A stretch of DNA of 64,000 bases from Candidatus Hydrogenedentota bacterium (GCA_012730045.1 JAAYBR010000031.1:62001-126000); one strand, 5' to 3'; counted from the stretch's first letter, positions 53,401 through 62,590 are shown. Notes: generated from the letters alone by a model not told the origin. Program-made: numbers and translations.

Positions 53401-55989
53401 TCAGTTCCGGTCGTAGACCTTTGTCTCCCTGTATACAGACTCGCGGTTGCGGATTTCCACCGCGCGCCGCCGTTCATACCGTTGTTCCCGCTCCTGGTCG
53501 AGCGGGCAGGCGACGAACCCGTCCATGTCCGCCCGGGGCCGCGCGCGGAGCTGGTCGCGGCCCGCCTTGATGATCTCCACCGCCTCCTTGTACGCCGCGC
53601 GGTCCTTCTTTTTCAAGCCCTGCACGCAGGGGCTGAGCCGGGGCCGCTCGAAGGCGATCTGGGGGCCGCGGTCCCGGGAAAAGTTCATCAGTTCCCGGAA
53701 GCGCACCCCGGTGAGTTTCGAGAGCCGGTCCACCTGCGCATCGTCCAGAGGACTGCGCCCCGCCAGGTTCTGCGGATAGGCTGAGGCGTATTCGGGATAG
53801 TAGGGCGCGTTGATGTCCACCCAGGTCACGATGCGGTCGAACTCCTCCGGGCTGAGCTCCACGCCCTCGTGCCCGTCGAGCAGCACGCGGACGAGTTTGC
53901 TGTCGTGGGAGCCCCAGGAGAGGGCGGGCTGCGTCTGCACCGGGCCGGCGCCCACGGCGGCGACGTATTTCTTCCGCCACAGCTCGTTGTAGGAGGCGTT
54001 GAACACCAGGTCGCGGTCCCCCGCCAGGGTGAGGACACTCCCGGCGTCCTTCCCGAAGTCGTGGCAGCGCACACAGTGGCGGTCGAAGACCGGCTGCACC
54101 TCGCGGGTGTAGCTGAAGGTGCGCGCGGGGCCGTGCCACCCGGTCAGGGTGTCCGGCGGGCGGTGCAGGGCGCGCGGCTGGGCGGACAGCAGGGACGGCG
54201 CCGAACCGAGCCGGTGCTCGTGGCAGCCCACGCAGCCCTGGGTCTCCCCGGGCTGGATGACCGTGCCGCTGCGCATGGACTGCACCATCATCCCCCGCCC
54301 GTCAAGCAGCTGAAAGTAAATGAAGGTGTCGGACGGCGCGGAGAAGTAGGCGGAGCCGTCCTCCTCCACGGGCACGGTGCCGAGGATGGTCTTGTTGTTG
54401 AAGTCGTGCCAGGCCATGGCGGGCGCGGCCTGCCCCTGCCCCTCCCACGGGGGGGCGGTCCAGTGGCGCTTTTCCGGGGAGGCCACCACGCGCAGCCACT
54501 TGACCGTCCCGCGCGCCACGCCCTCCATGTGGGTCCCCTCGTACACGTCGGCGACGTAGAACTGGCCGCAGCCCGCGCCGTAGGGGGCCGGCTGCGCGTC
54601 CGGCGGATCGCAGCAGCCGGCGGCCTCGTAATCCCTGCGGACCGGCGTTGCGGGCGGACGGAAGCGCGGCGCGAGCGGCATGGGGTCGAAACAGCCCCGG
54701 GCCGACTCGTCGGTCCCCTCGGCGTGCAGGAGGATCTCGTTGCCGAAGACGTCCACAAGGTAGATGCCCATGACCTCGCCGACGCCGGTCATGCGGGAGC
54801 AGAGGAAATACTTGTCGCTGAGCGGGTACGGATCCTCGTATTTCGGCGAGACGGGGATGAAGCTGTCAAAGTTGAATCGCGCCTCGTCGCCGTCGCCGAC
54901 CCTTTCGATGGCGTCGGCGGGCCAGGTCCGCAGGACGGAGGGGCTGCGCACGCCGCCGGGCGCGCCGTCAAGGCCGAGCCGCCGGTCAATGAGCGCCAGC
55001 GCGCCCCAGGGCCGGTCGTGGCAGGAGCCGAACACGCAGAGCGTCTGGGCGGTGCCGGGCACGGGGCGGGCGTCAAGGACCGCGCCGGGGGACGGCGTGT
55101 TGTTCCCCCAGTAGACGGCGTGGTTGGTGCCGTCGGGAAAAACGGTCCAAAGGCCCTGGGCGTCGCCGAAGTTGCGGTCCACATACTCCCAGCGGTAGTA
55201 GAGGATGCGGCCGTCGGGCAGGAGCGCGCCGTGGCCCTCGAAGAGGGTGCTCTTGCCGATCTGGACGATGTTCGCGCCGTCGGCGTCCATGCGGTGGAGG
55301 TTGCACATGATGTGCCGGTTGCACATGCAGTATTTCGGCTCGCGGGTGGAGGAGAAGGCGATGCCGCCGTCGGGCAGGTAGAGGGGGTCTATGTCGGAGA
55401 CCGCCGGGGCGAAGGTGAGCTGGGTGAGCCCCGACCCGTCGGCGTTCATTTCATGGATGTGGTAGTCATCGCCGATGTCCCGGCGCAGGGAGAACACGAT
55501 CCGCGCCCCGTCGAAACTGACTTCGGGGTCGCGGACGATGCCCCCGGGCAGGTCCAGCAGGGTGCGCACTTCGCCGGTGGCGGGGTCGAGCAGGCGCAGC
55601 GCGCCGCCGCCCTCGAAATTCGCCGTGTTGATCTCCCCGGTCTGAAACATCGTCGCGGTGTTGTGGTGGTCGGGCTTGTACTGGCGCCGGGACACATAGA
55701 GGACCGGCTGTCCCGACACGAGGGGGTTGGCGGTGAGCGCCTCGCGGCGGAGGGCCTCCAGCCCCGCCGCGTCGTCCGACGCCAGCGCGTCCAGCGCCGC
55801 CAAAAAGGCGCCGCCGCGCGGATAGGCATCCCCGAAGGTCTCCGCGAGGTCCCCGACCGCGGCGCGCAGGGCCGCGCGCTCCGAAACCTGGTCCGCCGCG
55901 CCGGAGGCGCACGCGCACAGGAGGCCGAGGCAGCAGAGGGCCGTCGCGCCCCCCGCCCTCCCCCTTCCTGCTGCGTGTCTTCGGATCAT
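53401..55989 (-). CDS. HzsA-like dihaem lipoprotein
   Basis: 862 residues with a lipoprotein-type signal (LCCLGLLCACASG). The protein has a helical N-terminal segment (LRAAVGDLAETFGD), then ILFS-type PD40 repeats (VSFDGARIVFSLRRD, YHIHEMNADGSGLTQLT, YLPDGGIAFSSTREPKYC). A Cys-rich patch CMCNRHIMCNLHRMD follows, with a further Cys cluster CCDPP near residue 450. GTVPVEEDGSAYFSAP precedes the haem sites CVGCHEH (about 586) and CVRCHDF (about 639). The C-terminus ends with RPRADMDGFVACPL, a tail seen in related planctomycete proteins. Electron-transfer or redox enzyme of unknown substrate. It follows its larger paralogue by 15 bp. Confidence 0.86.
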   Translation of the reverse strand: MIRRHAAGRGRAGGATALCCLGLLCACASGAADQVSERAALRAAVGDLAETFGDAYPRGGAFLAALDALASDDAAGLEALRREALTANPLVSGQPVLYVSRRQYKPDHHNTATMFQTGEINTANFEGGGALRLLDPATGEVRTLLDLPGGIVRDPEVSFDGARIVFSLRRDIGDDYHIHEMNADGSGLTQLTFAPAVSDIDPLYLPDGGIAFSSTREPKYCMCNRHIMCNLHRMDADGANIVQIGKSTLFEGHGALLPDGRILYYRWEYVDRNFGDAQGLWTVFPDGTNHAVYWGNNTPSPGAVLDARPVPGTAQTLCVFGSCHDRPWGALALIDRRLGLDGAPGGVRSPSVLRTWPADAIERVGDGDEARFNFDSFIPVSPKYEDPYPLSDKYFLCSRMTGVGEVMGIYLVDVFGNEILLHAEGTDESARGCFDPMPLAPRFRPPATPVRRDYEAAGCCDPPDAQPAPYGAGCGQFYVADVYEGTHMEGVARGTVKWLRVVASPEKRHWTAPPWEGQGQAAPAMAWHDFNNKTILGTVPVEEDGSAYFSAPSDTFIYFQLLDGRGMMVQSMRSGTVIQPGETQGCVGCHEHRLGSAPSLLSAQPRALHRPPDTLTGWHGPARTFSYTREVQPVFDRHCVRCHDFGKDAGSVLTLAGDRDLVFNASYNELWRKKYVAAVGAGPVQTQPALSWGSHDSKLVRVLLDGHEGVELSPEEFDRIVTWVDINAPYYPEYASAYPQNLAGRSPLDDAQVDRLSKLTGVRFRELMNFSRDRGPQIAFERPRLSPCVQGLKKKDRAAYKEAVEIIKAGRDQLRARPRADMDGFVACPLDQEREQRYERRRAVEIRNRESVYRETKVYDRN

Positions 55990-56004
55990 TTCCCCGCGGG
56001 TGTC

Positions 56005-59000
56005 CTAGTGGTTGGCGGCCAATTTCGCGTCCTTCGGGGCGCGCACGAGCACACGGAAGCCCACATCGTACACGGGCTGCCAGGACTCGTAGCCCAGGCG
56101 GCTGCCCGCCTGGGCGCGCTTGGGCCTGTCAAACCACGACCCGCCGCGCGCCACGCGCCGCCCTTCGGCGGCGGGGTCGTTGCGGCCGTCGTCCGCGGCG
56201 TAGGGATAGGGCTGGTAGAGGGACAGGGTCCACTCGGCCACGTTGCCGTGCATGTCGTGGAGTCCCCAGGGGTTCGGCTGGTAGAGCCGGACGGGGGACA
56301 CGATCCGCTGGCCGTCGTTGAAGCGCGGGTCCTTCGGCAGGAAGTCCTCGAAGGGGCTGGGCTTGGGGATGGGCTGGGGGTTGACACCCGAGACGGCCAG
56401 CAGGCGGATGGACTCGTCCGCGAGGTTGGCGAAGGGCGCGAAATCCGTGTCGAGATTCCCGTACCAGAAGGGCTGGCTTGACCCGGCGCGGCAGGCCCAT
56501 TCCCATTCGGCCTCGGTCGGCAGGGTGCATTCGAGGCCCGTCTGCTCGGACAGCCACGCGCAGAACGCCATGGCGCGCGTCCAGGAAACGCGGATGACGG
56601 GGTTTTCCGGCGCCTGCGCCGGATAGCCGGGCGTCGTGTGGTCCTTGCTCTGCTGGTCAATGAACCCGCTGTTGTGGGCGGGGTCAAACCGGGCGTACTG
56701 GGCGTTGGTGACTTCCGTCACGCCCATGTAGAAGGAAGCGTCCACGGCGGCTTCGGCCTGCGGGGTTTCATCGGGGAACCCCTCGGGCGCGCCCATGACG
56801 AAACGGCCGGCGGGCACCAGGGCGAGTTCCAGGGAAACCCCGTCCCCGAGGTCCACGGTGCGGCGGGCTTCCGCGCCGGCTTCGGCCTGGCGGGCGGCGG
56901 CGGCCTTTGCGTTGAAGGGCCAGCCCTCGGCCTTGACGGGCTTCTGTTCGGCCTGATTCTCCTGCGGCGGGGCCTGGTACACCCGGGAGCCCGGGTCCAG
57001 TTCGGGGATCACCTCGGGGTCCTCGGGGCGGCCCGCATATTTCGTCCGCATCTCCAGCCGGCGCTGGTGGAAGTTCTCGGGGATGGCGGTGTGCTCGGAC
57101 CAGGTGCCGTGGTCGGGCACGTTGAGGTCTATCCAGGTGCACAGGCGGTCCATGTCCTCCGGGGGAACCTTCACCCCGTAATGGCCCTTTTCGAGCATCT
57201 GGATGAGCTGGCTGGTGTTGGCGCCGAAGTCCATCGGCGGCAGCAAATGATAGTCGCTCTCGGGGCCGGGGCGGCGCACATAGGGATGCAGGGCGATGTA
57301 GGACTTCGTGAAGTTGTTCCAGCCGTTCTTGTCCTGCGGGGACAGGTTCGGCACGTCGGGGTTCTTCTCAGCGGCCGCGTCGTCGTGGCAGCCGACGCAG
57401 TGGCGGTCGAGCACGGGCTGCACATCGCGCTTGAAGCTGAACCCGCGGGCGGGGCCGTTCCACGGGGTGATGTCCACAGGCGCCTGCTGCACCGCCAGGG
57501 TGGGCGCGGCGGGCGGGGTCTCGTTCTGCTTCTCGTGGCAGCCGATGCAGGAGACGGCCTCGCCGGGCATGCCGACGAACCAGCTGCGCATGAGCTGCAC
57601 GGCGCGCCCCTGCGCGTCCAGGGGCTGGAGCGCGACGGGAATGTTGGCGGGGATCTTGAAGTAGGCGGAGCCGTCCTCGAGCACGGGCACGGTGCCCAGG
57701 ATGCGGTGGACGTCCCACGGCCCCTCGATGCCGATGTTGATGTGGCCGCCCATCTTCGGGTAGCCGTAGTAGATTTCAAACACGCGCAGGCTCTTGACCA
57801 CGCCGCGCGGCACGCCGCGCAGGCCCTCGCCCCGGTAGATGTCGGCGATGTAGACGGTGGCCTTGTCGGTGTCAGGCTTCACGCGGTCGGGCACGACGGG
57901 GGGGCGCTGCGTCTTGCGGAGGGGGACCGGCTCCAGCAGGGCCTGGCCGGGCAGCTCCTTGATGAGCACGAGGTTGTCAAAGACGTCGGTGAGATAGAGG
58001 CCCCAGGGGGACTCGGGGGAGGGCTTGCAGGAGACCAGGAAGTATTTGCCGCTGAGGGGGTAGGGATGCAGGAACTTGGGCCACGAGTTGTCCACCAGCT
58101 GGTCCACGATGGCGGGCTCCACGGGCTTCCCGAAACCGGGGATGCGCTGGATGACGCCGCCGCCCTCCTTGCGCCCCTGGGCCGGGTCGAACAGCACCAG
58201 CTCGCCCATGCGGGCGACGCCGTGGTGCCCGGTCACAATGGCCACGACCTCTGTCGGGTGCCCGGGGATCGGACGGGCGTAGAAGAGGGAGTTGGGCCAG
58301 TAGGAGTTGCTGCCGTAGTACTCCGCCTGGTTGGTGCCGTCGGGGTTCATGCTGAAGAGGATGCGGCTGAAGTAGTGCGGGGTGTCGGAGTACTCCCAGC
58401 GGGAGTAGAGCACGCGCCCGTTGGCAAGCGGGGTGGGGCACCAGTTGTGGTCCTGGTCAAAGCTGAGCTGGCGCATGTTGCCGCCGTCGGCGTCCATGCG
58501 GAAGAGGTTGGCCACCGTGTCGCTGCCGCCGACGCAGGGCACCCCGTGGAACACGCCGGTGGACCCGAAGATGATCCGGTCGTCGGGCAGGTAGCAGGGG
58601 TCGTAGTTGTCCACATCGGGGTATTCGCCGGAGGTGACCTGGCGCAGCCCGGAACCGTCGGCGTTCATCTCCCATATCTGCCAGCGGTTGTGGCTGCCGA
58701 TCATGGAGAAGAGCATCTTTTCGCCGTCGAAGTGGAGGTCCACATCGCCCACCATGATGTCCTTTTCGGGCTTGTGGAGGGTCGTCAGGGCGCCGTCCGG
58801 GCGCACGGGCGACAGCACGGCGATCTCGTTGTCATAGCCGGCGCGCGGCAGGGAGCAGTTGCCCTGCCAGTTCTGGGGCAGGCCCATGCTGCCCTCGGCG
58901 CGGCGCACGAGGAGGAGGCGGTCGAAGTCCAGCAGCGGGTTGGCCAGCAGGGCCTCGCGCTGCAGGGCCGTCAGCTCGTCCGCGGCGGCCTTCAGGTCGT

Positions 59001-59244
59001 CGCCCTGCGCGGCGGTGATGCGCTTGTCCAGCGCGTCCAGCCGCTGGAGGAACTCCGGGGCCCCGGCGTACTGCCCGGGGAAGGCGGCGGCGAGATCCTC
59101 CACGGCGCGGCGCAGGGCGGCGGCGCGGTTCTGGGGCGCCGCCCACCAGGCGTCCTCCGCGGACGCGGGTGCGGGGGACACGGCCGCGCATCCGGCAACC
59201 AGGGCCAAACACACCAGGACAGGCAAAGAATACCGCGCGCTCAT
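56005..59244 (-). CDS. HzsA-like dihaem protein fused to an FGE-sulfatase domain
   Basis: 1079 residues. The N-terminal signal is lipoprotein-like (LVCLALVAGCAAV). The HzsA-like part has LLLVRRAEGSMGLPQNWQGN, IWEMNADGSGLRQVTSG, YLPDDRIIFGSTG, GTVPVLEDGSAYFKIPAN, then haem sites CIGCHEK (about 565) and CVGCHDD (about 615). A linker (about 745-790) leads to a formylglycine-generating-enzyme (SUMF1) domain: LVPAGRFVMGAPEGFPDE, YMGVTEVTNAQY, VSWTRAMAFCAWLSEQTG, LPTEAEWEWACRAGS, GLHDMHGNVAEW and RVARGGSWFDRP. The FGE active-site cysteines cannot be confirmed, so this part may bind rather than oxidise. Follows the cupin gene by 96 bp. Confidence 0.88.
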   Translation of the reverse strand: MSARYSLPVLVCLALVAGCAAVSPAPASAEDAWWAAPQNRAAALRRAVEDLAAAFPGQYAGAPEFLQRLDALDKRITAAQGDDLKAAADELTALQREALLANPLLDFDRLLLVRRAEGSMGLPQNWQGNCSLPRAGYDNEIAVLSPVRPDGALTTLHKPEKDIMVGDVDLHFDGEKMLFSMIGSHNRWQIWEMNADGSGLRQVTSGEYPDVDNYDPCYLPDDRIIFGSTGVFHGVPCVGGSDTVANLFRMDADGGNMRQLSFDQDHNWCPTPLANGRVLYSRWEYSDTPHYFSRILFSMNPDGTNQAEYYGSNSYWPNSLFYARPIPGHPTEVVAIVTGHHGVARMGELVLFDPAQGRKEGGGVIQRIPGFGKPVEPAIVDQLVDNSWPKFLHPYPLSGKYFLVSCKPSPESPWGLYLTDVFDNLVLIKELPGQALLEPVPLRKTQRPPVVPDRVKPDTDKATVYIADIYRGEGLRGVPRGVVKSLRVFEIYYGYPKMGGHINIGIEGPWDVHRILGTVPVLEDGSAYFKIPANIPVALQPLDAQGRAVQLMRSWFVGMPGEAVSCIGCHEKQNETPPAAPTLAVQQAPVDITPWNGPARGFSFKRDVQPVLDRHCVGCHDDAAAEKNPDVPNLSPQDKNGWNNFTKSYIALHPYVRRPGPESDYHLLPPMDFGANTSQLIQMLEKGHYGVKVPPEDMDRLCTWIDLNVPDHGTWSEHTAIPENFHQRRLEMRTKYAGRPEDPEVIPELDPGSRVYQAPPQENQAEQKPVKAEGWPFNAKAAAARQAEAGAEARRTVDLGDGVSLELALVPAGRFVMGAPEGFPDETPQAEAAVDASFYMGVTEVTNAQYARFDPAHNSGFIDQQSKDHTTPGYPAQAPENPVIRVSWTRAMAFCAWLSEQTGLECTLPTEAEWEWACRAGSSQPFWYGNLDTDFAPFANLADESIRLLAVSGVNPQPIPKPSPFEDFLPKDPRFNDGQRIVSPVRLYQPNPWGLHDMHGNVAEWTLSLYQPYPYAADDGRNDPAAEGRRVARGGSWFDRPKRAQAGSRLGYESWQPVYDVGFRVLVRAPKDAKLAANH

Positions 59245-59340
59245 CTCATTGCTCCGGTTATGCCCCGGACACCCGCCCCCGGCCGGCGCCGGGAACGGGT
59301 GCCCGAAAAAAACTTGCCATGCCCCGAAAGGGGCGGGAAG

Positions 59341-60021
59341 TCACAGTTTCACGTTGGGCAGGGTGAAACGCAGGCCGTCGCCGTCGTGGAAGGTGGCGTA
59401 CTCGGTCACGATGGCGCCCTCGGGGGCCTGCATCCAGTGCCACTGCTCGGCGCCGGCGAGTTCAGCGGTCTCGCCGGGCATCAGCTTCTGCTCGGTGCGG
59501 GCGACGGCGGCCTTGCGGTGGGACGGCGGGATCCGCTCGTCCACCCCCGGCGTGGGCGTGCCCTCGCCGTAGGTGTAAATCCAGCCGTGCCGGGGCTGCC
59601 AGCCCTCCATCTTCGCGCCGCCCTTCGCCGTCTTCACATGCTTGTGTTCGGGGATCATCTGCCCGGGCAGGAGATAGATGTCATGCCCGAAGTAGCTGTC
59701 CTTCTCGTTGTTCAGCCAGAAGATGCCGCCCATGCCTGTCTCGGCGAAGTTGCCGAGGCCGAAATCGGTCACCCAGAATTCGGCCGTGCGCAGCCGGTCG
59801 TAGACGGGGTAGCCGTAGGCCTCGAACATCTCGTAGTAGGCCTGCTTGGCCTTTTCCTGGTCGAAGGTGCCGTCGGCCTTGTAGAAATGCTCGTTGGGAT
59901 ACTTCTTGATCTTCACAGCCTTTTTCTCCTCCGCGCCCGCGGAACCGAGGACGGTGACGACGGCCAGCGTGACCGCCGCGGCCAGCAGGCCCGCCAGCGC
60001 GATGTTCTTGGTGCCCTTCAT
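59341..60021 (-). CDS. Exported cupin protein, D-lyxose isomerase-like
   Basis: 226 residues. A signal peptide (IALAGLLAAAVTLAVVTVLG) is followed by a mature domain with a cupin metal pattern: IYLLPGQMIPEHKHV (two His), MEGWQPRHGWIYTYGEG (Glu and His) and LMPGETAELAGAEQWHWM (His near the C-terminus). The arrangement recalls D-lyxose ketol-isomerase, but the signal sequence implies work outside the cytosol, so sugar isomerisation is only a guess. It lies 39 bp after the LsrF-type gene in the same run. Confidence 0.7.
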   Translation of the reverse strand: MKGTKNIALAGLLAAAVTLAVVTVLGSAGAEEKKAVKIKKYPNEHFYKADGTFDQEKAKQAYYEMFEAYGYPVYDRLRTAEFWVTDFGLGNFAETGMGGIFWLNNEKDSYFGHDIYLLPGQMIPEHKHVKTAKGGAKMEGWQPRHGWIYTYGEGTPTPGVDERIPPSHRKAAVARTEQKLMPGETAELAGAEQWHWMQAPEGAIVTEYATFHDGDGLRFTLPNVKL

Positions 60022-60060
60022 GACGCGTCTCCTTGGTTGTTGCTGCCGCCTTTCGGCGGG

Positions 60061-60945
60061 TTACTTGCCTTTCAGGTCGTTGTAGAGTTCAAAGGCCCGC
60101 TCCGGGGCCGCCAGCTCGTGGACCACGGCGCCCACGGCCTGCGCCATGGCAACCGGGTCGTCGGCCGCGAAGATGTTGCGGCCCATGTCCACGCCCATGG
60201 CGCCCTGGTCTATGGCCTTGTGGGCCATCTTGAGGGCGTCCAGCTCGGGCAGCTTTTTGCCGCCCGCGATGACCACCGGCACGGGGCACCCGGCGACCAC
60301 CTCCTCGAAGCCCGGCTCGCAGTAGTAGGTCTTCACGAAGTGGACGCCCAGCTCGGCGATGACGCGGCAGGCCAGGCCGAGGTAGCGCGCGTCGCGGACC
60401 ATCTCCTTGCCCACGGCGGTGACGCCGAGGGTGGGCAGCCCGTAGCGGCTGCCCTCGTTGATGAGGTAGGACAGGTTGGCCAGGGTCTCGCGCTCAAACT
60501 CCGCGCCGATGCAGGCCTGGGCGGTGATGGCCGACGCGTTCAGCGCCAGCGCCTCCTGCACCGTCACGCCGATGACCTCGTTGCTCAGCTCGCGCAGGAC
60601 CGTGGCGCCGGTGCTGCACCGCATGACGACGGGCTTGCGCACCTCCGGGGGAATGCACGTGCGCAGCCCGCCCCGCGTGCACATGAGGCAGTCCACATGG
60701 GGGATGAGGGGCGGCACGACCAGGTCGAGGCGCTCCAGCCCCGTCGTCGGCCCCATGATGTACCCGTGGTCGAAGGCCAGCATCACCGTGCGGCCGGACT
60801 TCGGGTTGAAGATCTGGGAGAGGCGGTTCTTCGCGCCCCAGAGAAGGTGGGCGGACCCCTTCAGGAAGAAGCCCGGCGTCTCCATGGGGACACCGATCCC
60901 GTAGTCCTTGCGCTCCGCGCCGGCCGATTTTTCCGCATCAGGCAT
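60061..60945 (-). CDS. lsrF: LsrF/DeoC-FbaB-type aldolase or thiolase
   Basis: 294 residues and clearly of the LsrF group: LSQIFNPKSGRTVMLAFDHGY, GPTTGLERLDLVVPPL, CLMCTRGGLRTCIPP, VGKEMVRDARYLGLACRVI, VKTYYCEPGFEEVVAGCPVPVVIAGGKK and GVDMGRNIFAADDPVAM follow E. coli LsrF closely. The Schiff-base Lys is residue 205 (HFVKTYY). In E. coli LsrF uses 3-hydroxy-5-phosphonooxypentane-2,4-dione and CoA in AI-2 breakdown, giving DHAP and acetyl-CoA. Here no other lsr gene is present and the partners are DhaK and DhaL, so a different ketose-phosphate substrate is possible. Starts 8 bp inside dhaL. Confidence 0.88.
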   Translation of the reverse strand: MPDAEKSAGAERKDYGIGVPMETPGFFLKGSAHLLWGAKNRLSQIFNPKSGRTVMLAFDHGYIMGPTTGLERLDLVVPPLIPHVDCLMCTRGGLRTCIPPEVRKPVVMRCSTGATVLRELSNEVIGVTVQEALALNASAITAQACIGAEFERETLANLSYLINEGSRYGLPTLGVTAVGKEMVRDARYLGLACRVIAELGVHFVKTYYCEPGFEEVVAGCPVPVVIAGGKKLPELDALKMAHKAIDQGAMGVDMGRNIFAADDPVAMAQAVGAVVHELAAPERAFELYNDLKGK

Positions 60946-61579
60946 GTTGTTCCGCTCCTTTTAGAAATCCCTTAAAAATGAGGGACACCGAGGTGGCCCC
61001 CGGGTCCTGGGTTCCTATGCTCTGCTCTTTGATGTTGCGGGCGCGCCCGAAGCGCGCCTGCAGGGCCGAGGTCGCCTCCGCGCCCGCGCGGGCGGCCTCC
61101 GCGGCGAGGCGCAGCATCTCGGCCGCCTCCGCGCCGCCCTCCGCCGCCGCGCACAGCGCCTCGACGGCGGGCACCAGCGCGTCAATCATCGTCTTGTCGC
61201 CGGGCTGCGCCTTGGTCTGGGCGCGCACGGAGGCGAGGCCGGACCGGAACGCCGCGGCCAGCAGCGCCGGGTCGAGCCCCTCCTCCTCGCCGAGGGCGTC
61301 GGACATGCCCATGAACAGCATGCCGAACAGCGGCCCCGTGGACCCGCCGTCCGCGCCGAGGACCGCCCAGCCGACGTCGTACAGCAGGGCCTTCAGCCCG
61401 CCGCCCGCCGCGCCGACGGCCTTTTCCACCGCGCCCATGGCGCGCACCATGGTGGTGCCGTGGTCGCCGTCGCCGCCGACGGAGTCCAGACGGCCCAGCA
61501 GCTCGTGGTTCTCCCGGATTTCGGACACCGCCCCGCGGAGCATGTCCGCCATGATTTCAACCGTGATGTGCCCCGCCAC
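60938..61579 (-). CDS. dhaL: Dihydroxyacetone kinase L-type (nucleotide-binding) subunit
   Basis: 213 residues, the helical ATP/ADP-binding subunit. Signatures are SVGGDGDHGTTMVRAM (metal-binding Asp residues), GADGGSTGPLFGMLFMGM, QPGDKTMIDALVPAVEAL and GAEATSALQARFGRA. Together with DhaK it phosphorylates dihydroxyacetone or a related ketose. dhaL overlaps lsrF by 8 bp and follows dhaK by 9 bp. No DhaM or other PTS protein is in the window, so either ATP or PTS phosphate could be used. Confidence 0.93.
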   Translation of the reverse strand: MAGHITVEIMADMLRGAVSEIRENHELLGRLDSVGGDGDHGTTMVRAMGAVEKAVGAAGGGLKALLYDVGWAVLGADGGSTGPLFGMLFMGMSDALGEEEGLDPALLAAAFRSGLASVRAQTKAQPGDKTMIDALVPAVEALCAAAEGGAEAAEMLRLAAEAARAGAEATSALQARFGRARNIKEQSIGTQDPGATSVSLIFKGFLKGAEQHA

Positions 61580-61588
61580 GGCCGCCTC

Positions 61589-62590
61589 CTACCGCGCCGT
61601 CCACACGGGGGAGTCGCAGGGGGCGTCCCAGAGGGCCTTCAGCTCGTCGTCGAGACGGCCGACGCACATCTGGAACCCGCCCATCTCCTGCACCGTGAGG
61701 AACTCGCCGACCAGCGACCGGGCCAGGGTCATGCCCTTGGCCTCCAGCACCTGGTTGACACGCCGGAGCACGAGGTACAGCTCCATGAGCGTGGTCGCCC
61801 CGGTGCCGTTGAGCATCACAAACAGCTCGTCGCCGGACTGGGCCTGGATGTCGGCCAGCAGCGCCTCCAGCATGATCTCCGCCGTGGCGTCGGCCGTCTT
61901 GAGGGGCTGGGTGCCGCCGCCGGCCTCGCCGTGCTGGCCCATGCCCACGACCATCATGCCGTCGGGGATCTCCGCGATGACCTCGCCCGTGCTGGGGTGG
62001 GTCGCGCCGGAAAGGGCGACGGCCAGGGTGGCCATGTTGGCCTCCATGCGCTCGGCGAGGGCGGCGCACTCCTCCAGGGGGCGGCCCTGCTCGGCGGCCG
62101 CGCCGGCGATCTTGATCACAAGCAGGCAGCCCGCCAACCCGCGGCGGTCGTCCGGGTTCTCGCGGGAACCGCCGGAAATGTCCTCGTGCGTGAGGACCTG
62201 ACGGACCGTGATGCCCTCGCGTTTGGCCATGTCCAGGGCGAGTTTGGCGGACATGACGTCGCCCGCGTGGTTGAGCACGACCAGCAGAATGCCCGCGTCG
62301 CGCTTCGCGGCGCGCAGGGCCTCCACCACCCGGGGCGGCCCGGGGGCGGCGAAAACCTCGCCGGGCACGCTGATGTCGAGCATGCCCTCGCCCACATAGC
62401 CGCTGAGGGCGGGCTCGTGGCCGCTGCCGCCCAGGGTCACCACCGCCACCTTGTCCAGGGGCTTCGGCGTCCGGCGGACCACCAGATTGTTTCCGGAAAG
62501 GGCGACTTTGCCGGCATTTGCGAGGGCAAAGCCCTCCAGCAGCTCCTGCACCAGGTTTTCCGGGTTATTGACAAGTTTTTTCATGGCCAT
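61589..62590 (-). CDS. dhaK: Dihydroxyacetone kinase K-type (substrate-binding) subunit
   Basis: 333 residues. The substrate is held by a hemiaminal bond to His in GMGQHGEAGGG (residue 220). Other marks are LGGSGHEPALSGYVGEGMLDISVPGEVFAAP, LLVVLNHAGDVMSAKLALDMA, SRENPDDRRGLAGCLLVIKIAGA and ELFVMLNGTGATTLMELYLV. AGAGG lies 8 bases before the ATG at 62590; a second ATG at 62584 is possible. Related kinases act on erythrulose or other tetroses, so dihydroxyacetone is not certain as substrate. The VOC gene ends 52 bp upstream. Confidence 0.93.
   Translation of the reverse strand: MAMKKLVNNPENLVQELLEGFALANAGKVALSGNNLVVRRTPKPLDKVAVVTLGGSGHEPALSGYVGEGMLDISVPGEVFAAPGPPRVVEALRAAKRDAGILLVVLNHAGDVMSAKLALDMAKREGITVRQVLTHEDISGGSRENPDDRRGLAGCLLVIKIAGAAAEQGRPLEECAALAERMEANMATLAVALSGATHPSTGEVIAEIPDGMMVVGMGQHGEAGGGTQPLKTADATAEIMLEALLADIQAQSGDELFVMLNGTGATTLMELYLVLRRVNQVLEAKGMTLARSLVGEFLTVQEMGGFQMCVGRLDDELKALWDAPCDSPVWTAR

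Noticed and set aside
45527-59244. Anammox hydrazine synthase
   Set aside because: Similarity is to the alpha-type architecture only; no beta/gamma subunits or hydrazine dehydrogenase are present and such paralogues are common in non-anammox bacteria.
59305-59334. Intrinsic terminator after the cupin gene (gccccgaaaggggc plus an A run)
   Set aside because: On the minus strand the T run begins eight bases past a five-pair stem, too far for normal termination.
56638-60975. Plus-strand open frame of more than 1,400 codons opposite the HzsA-like, cupin and lsrF genes
   Set aside because: It spans several clear minus-strand genes in the antisense sense and has only low-complexity Gly/Val/His composition, as expected from GC-rich shadow frames.
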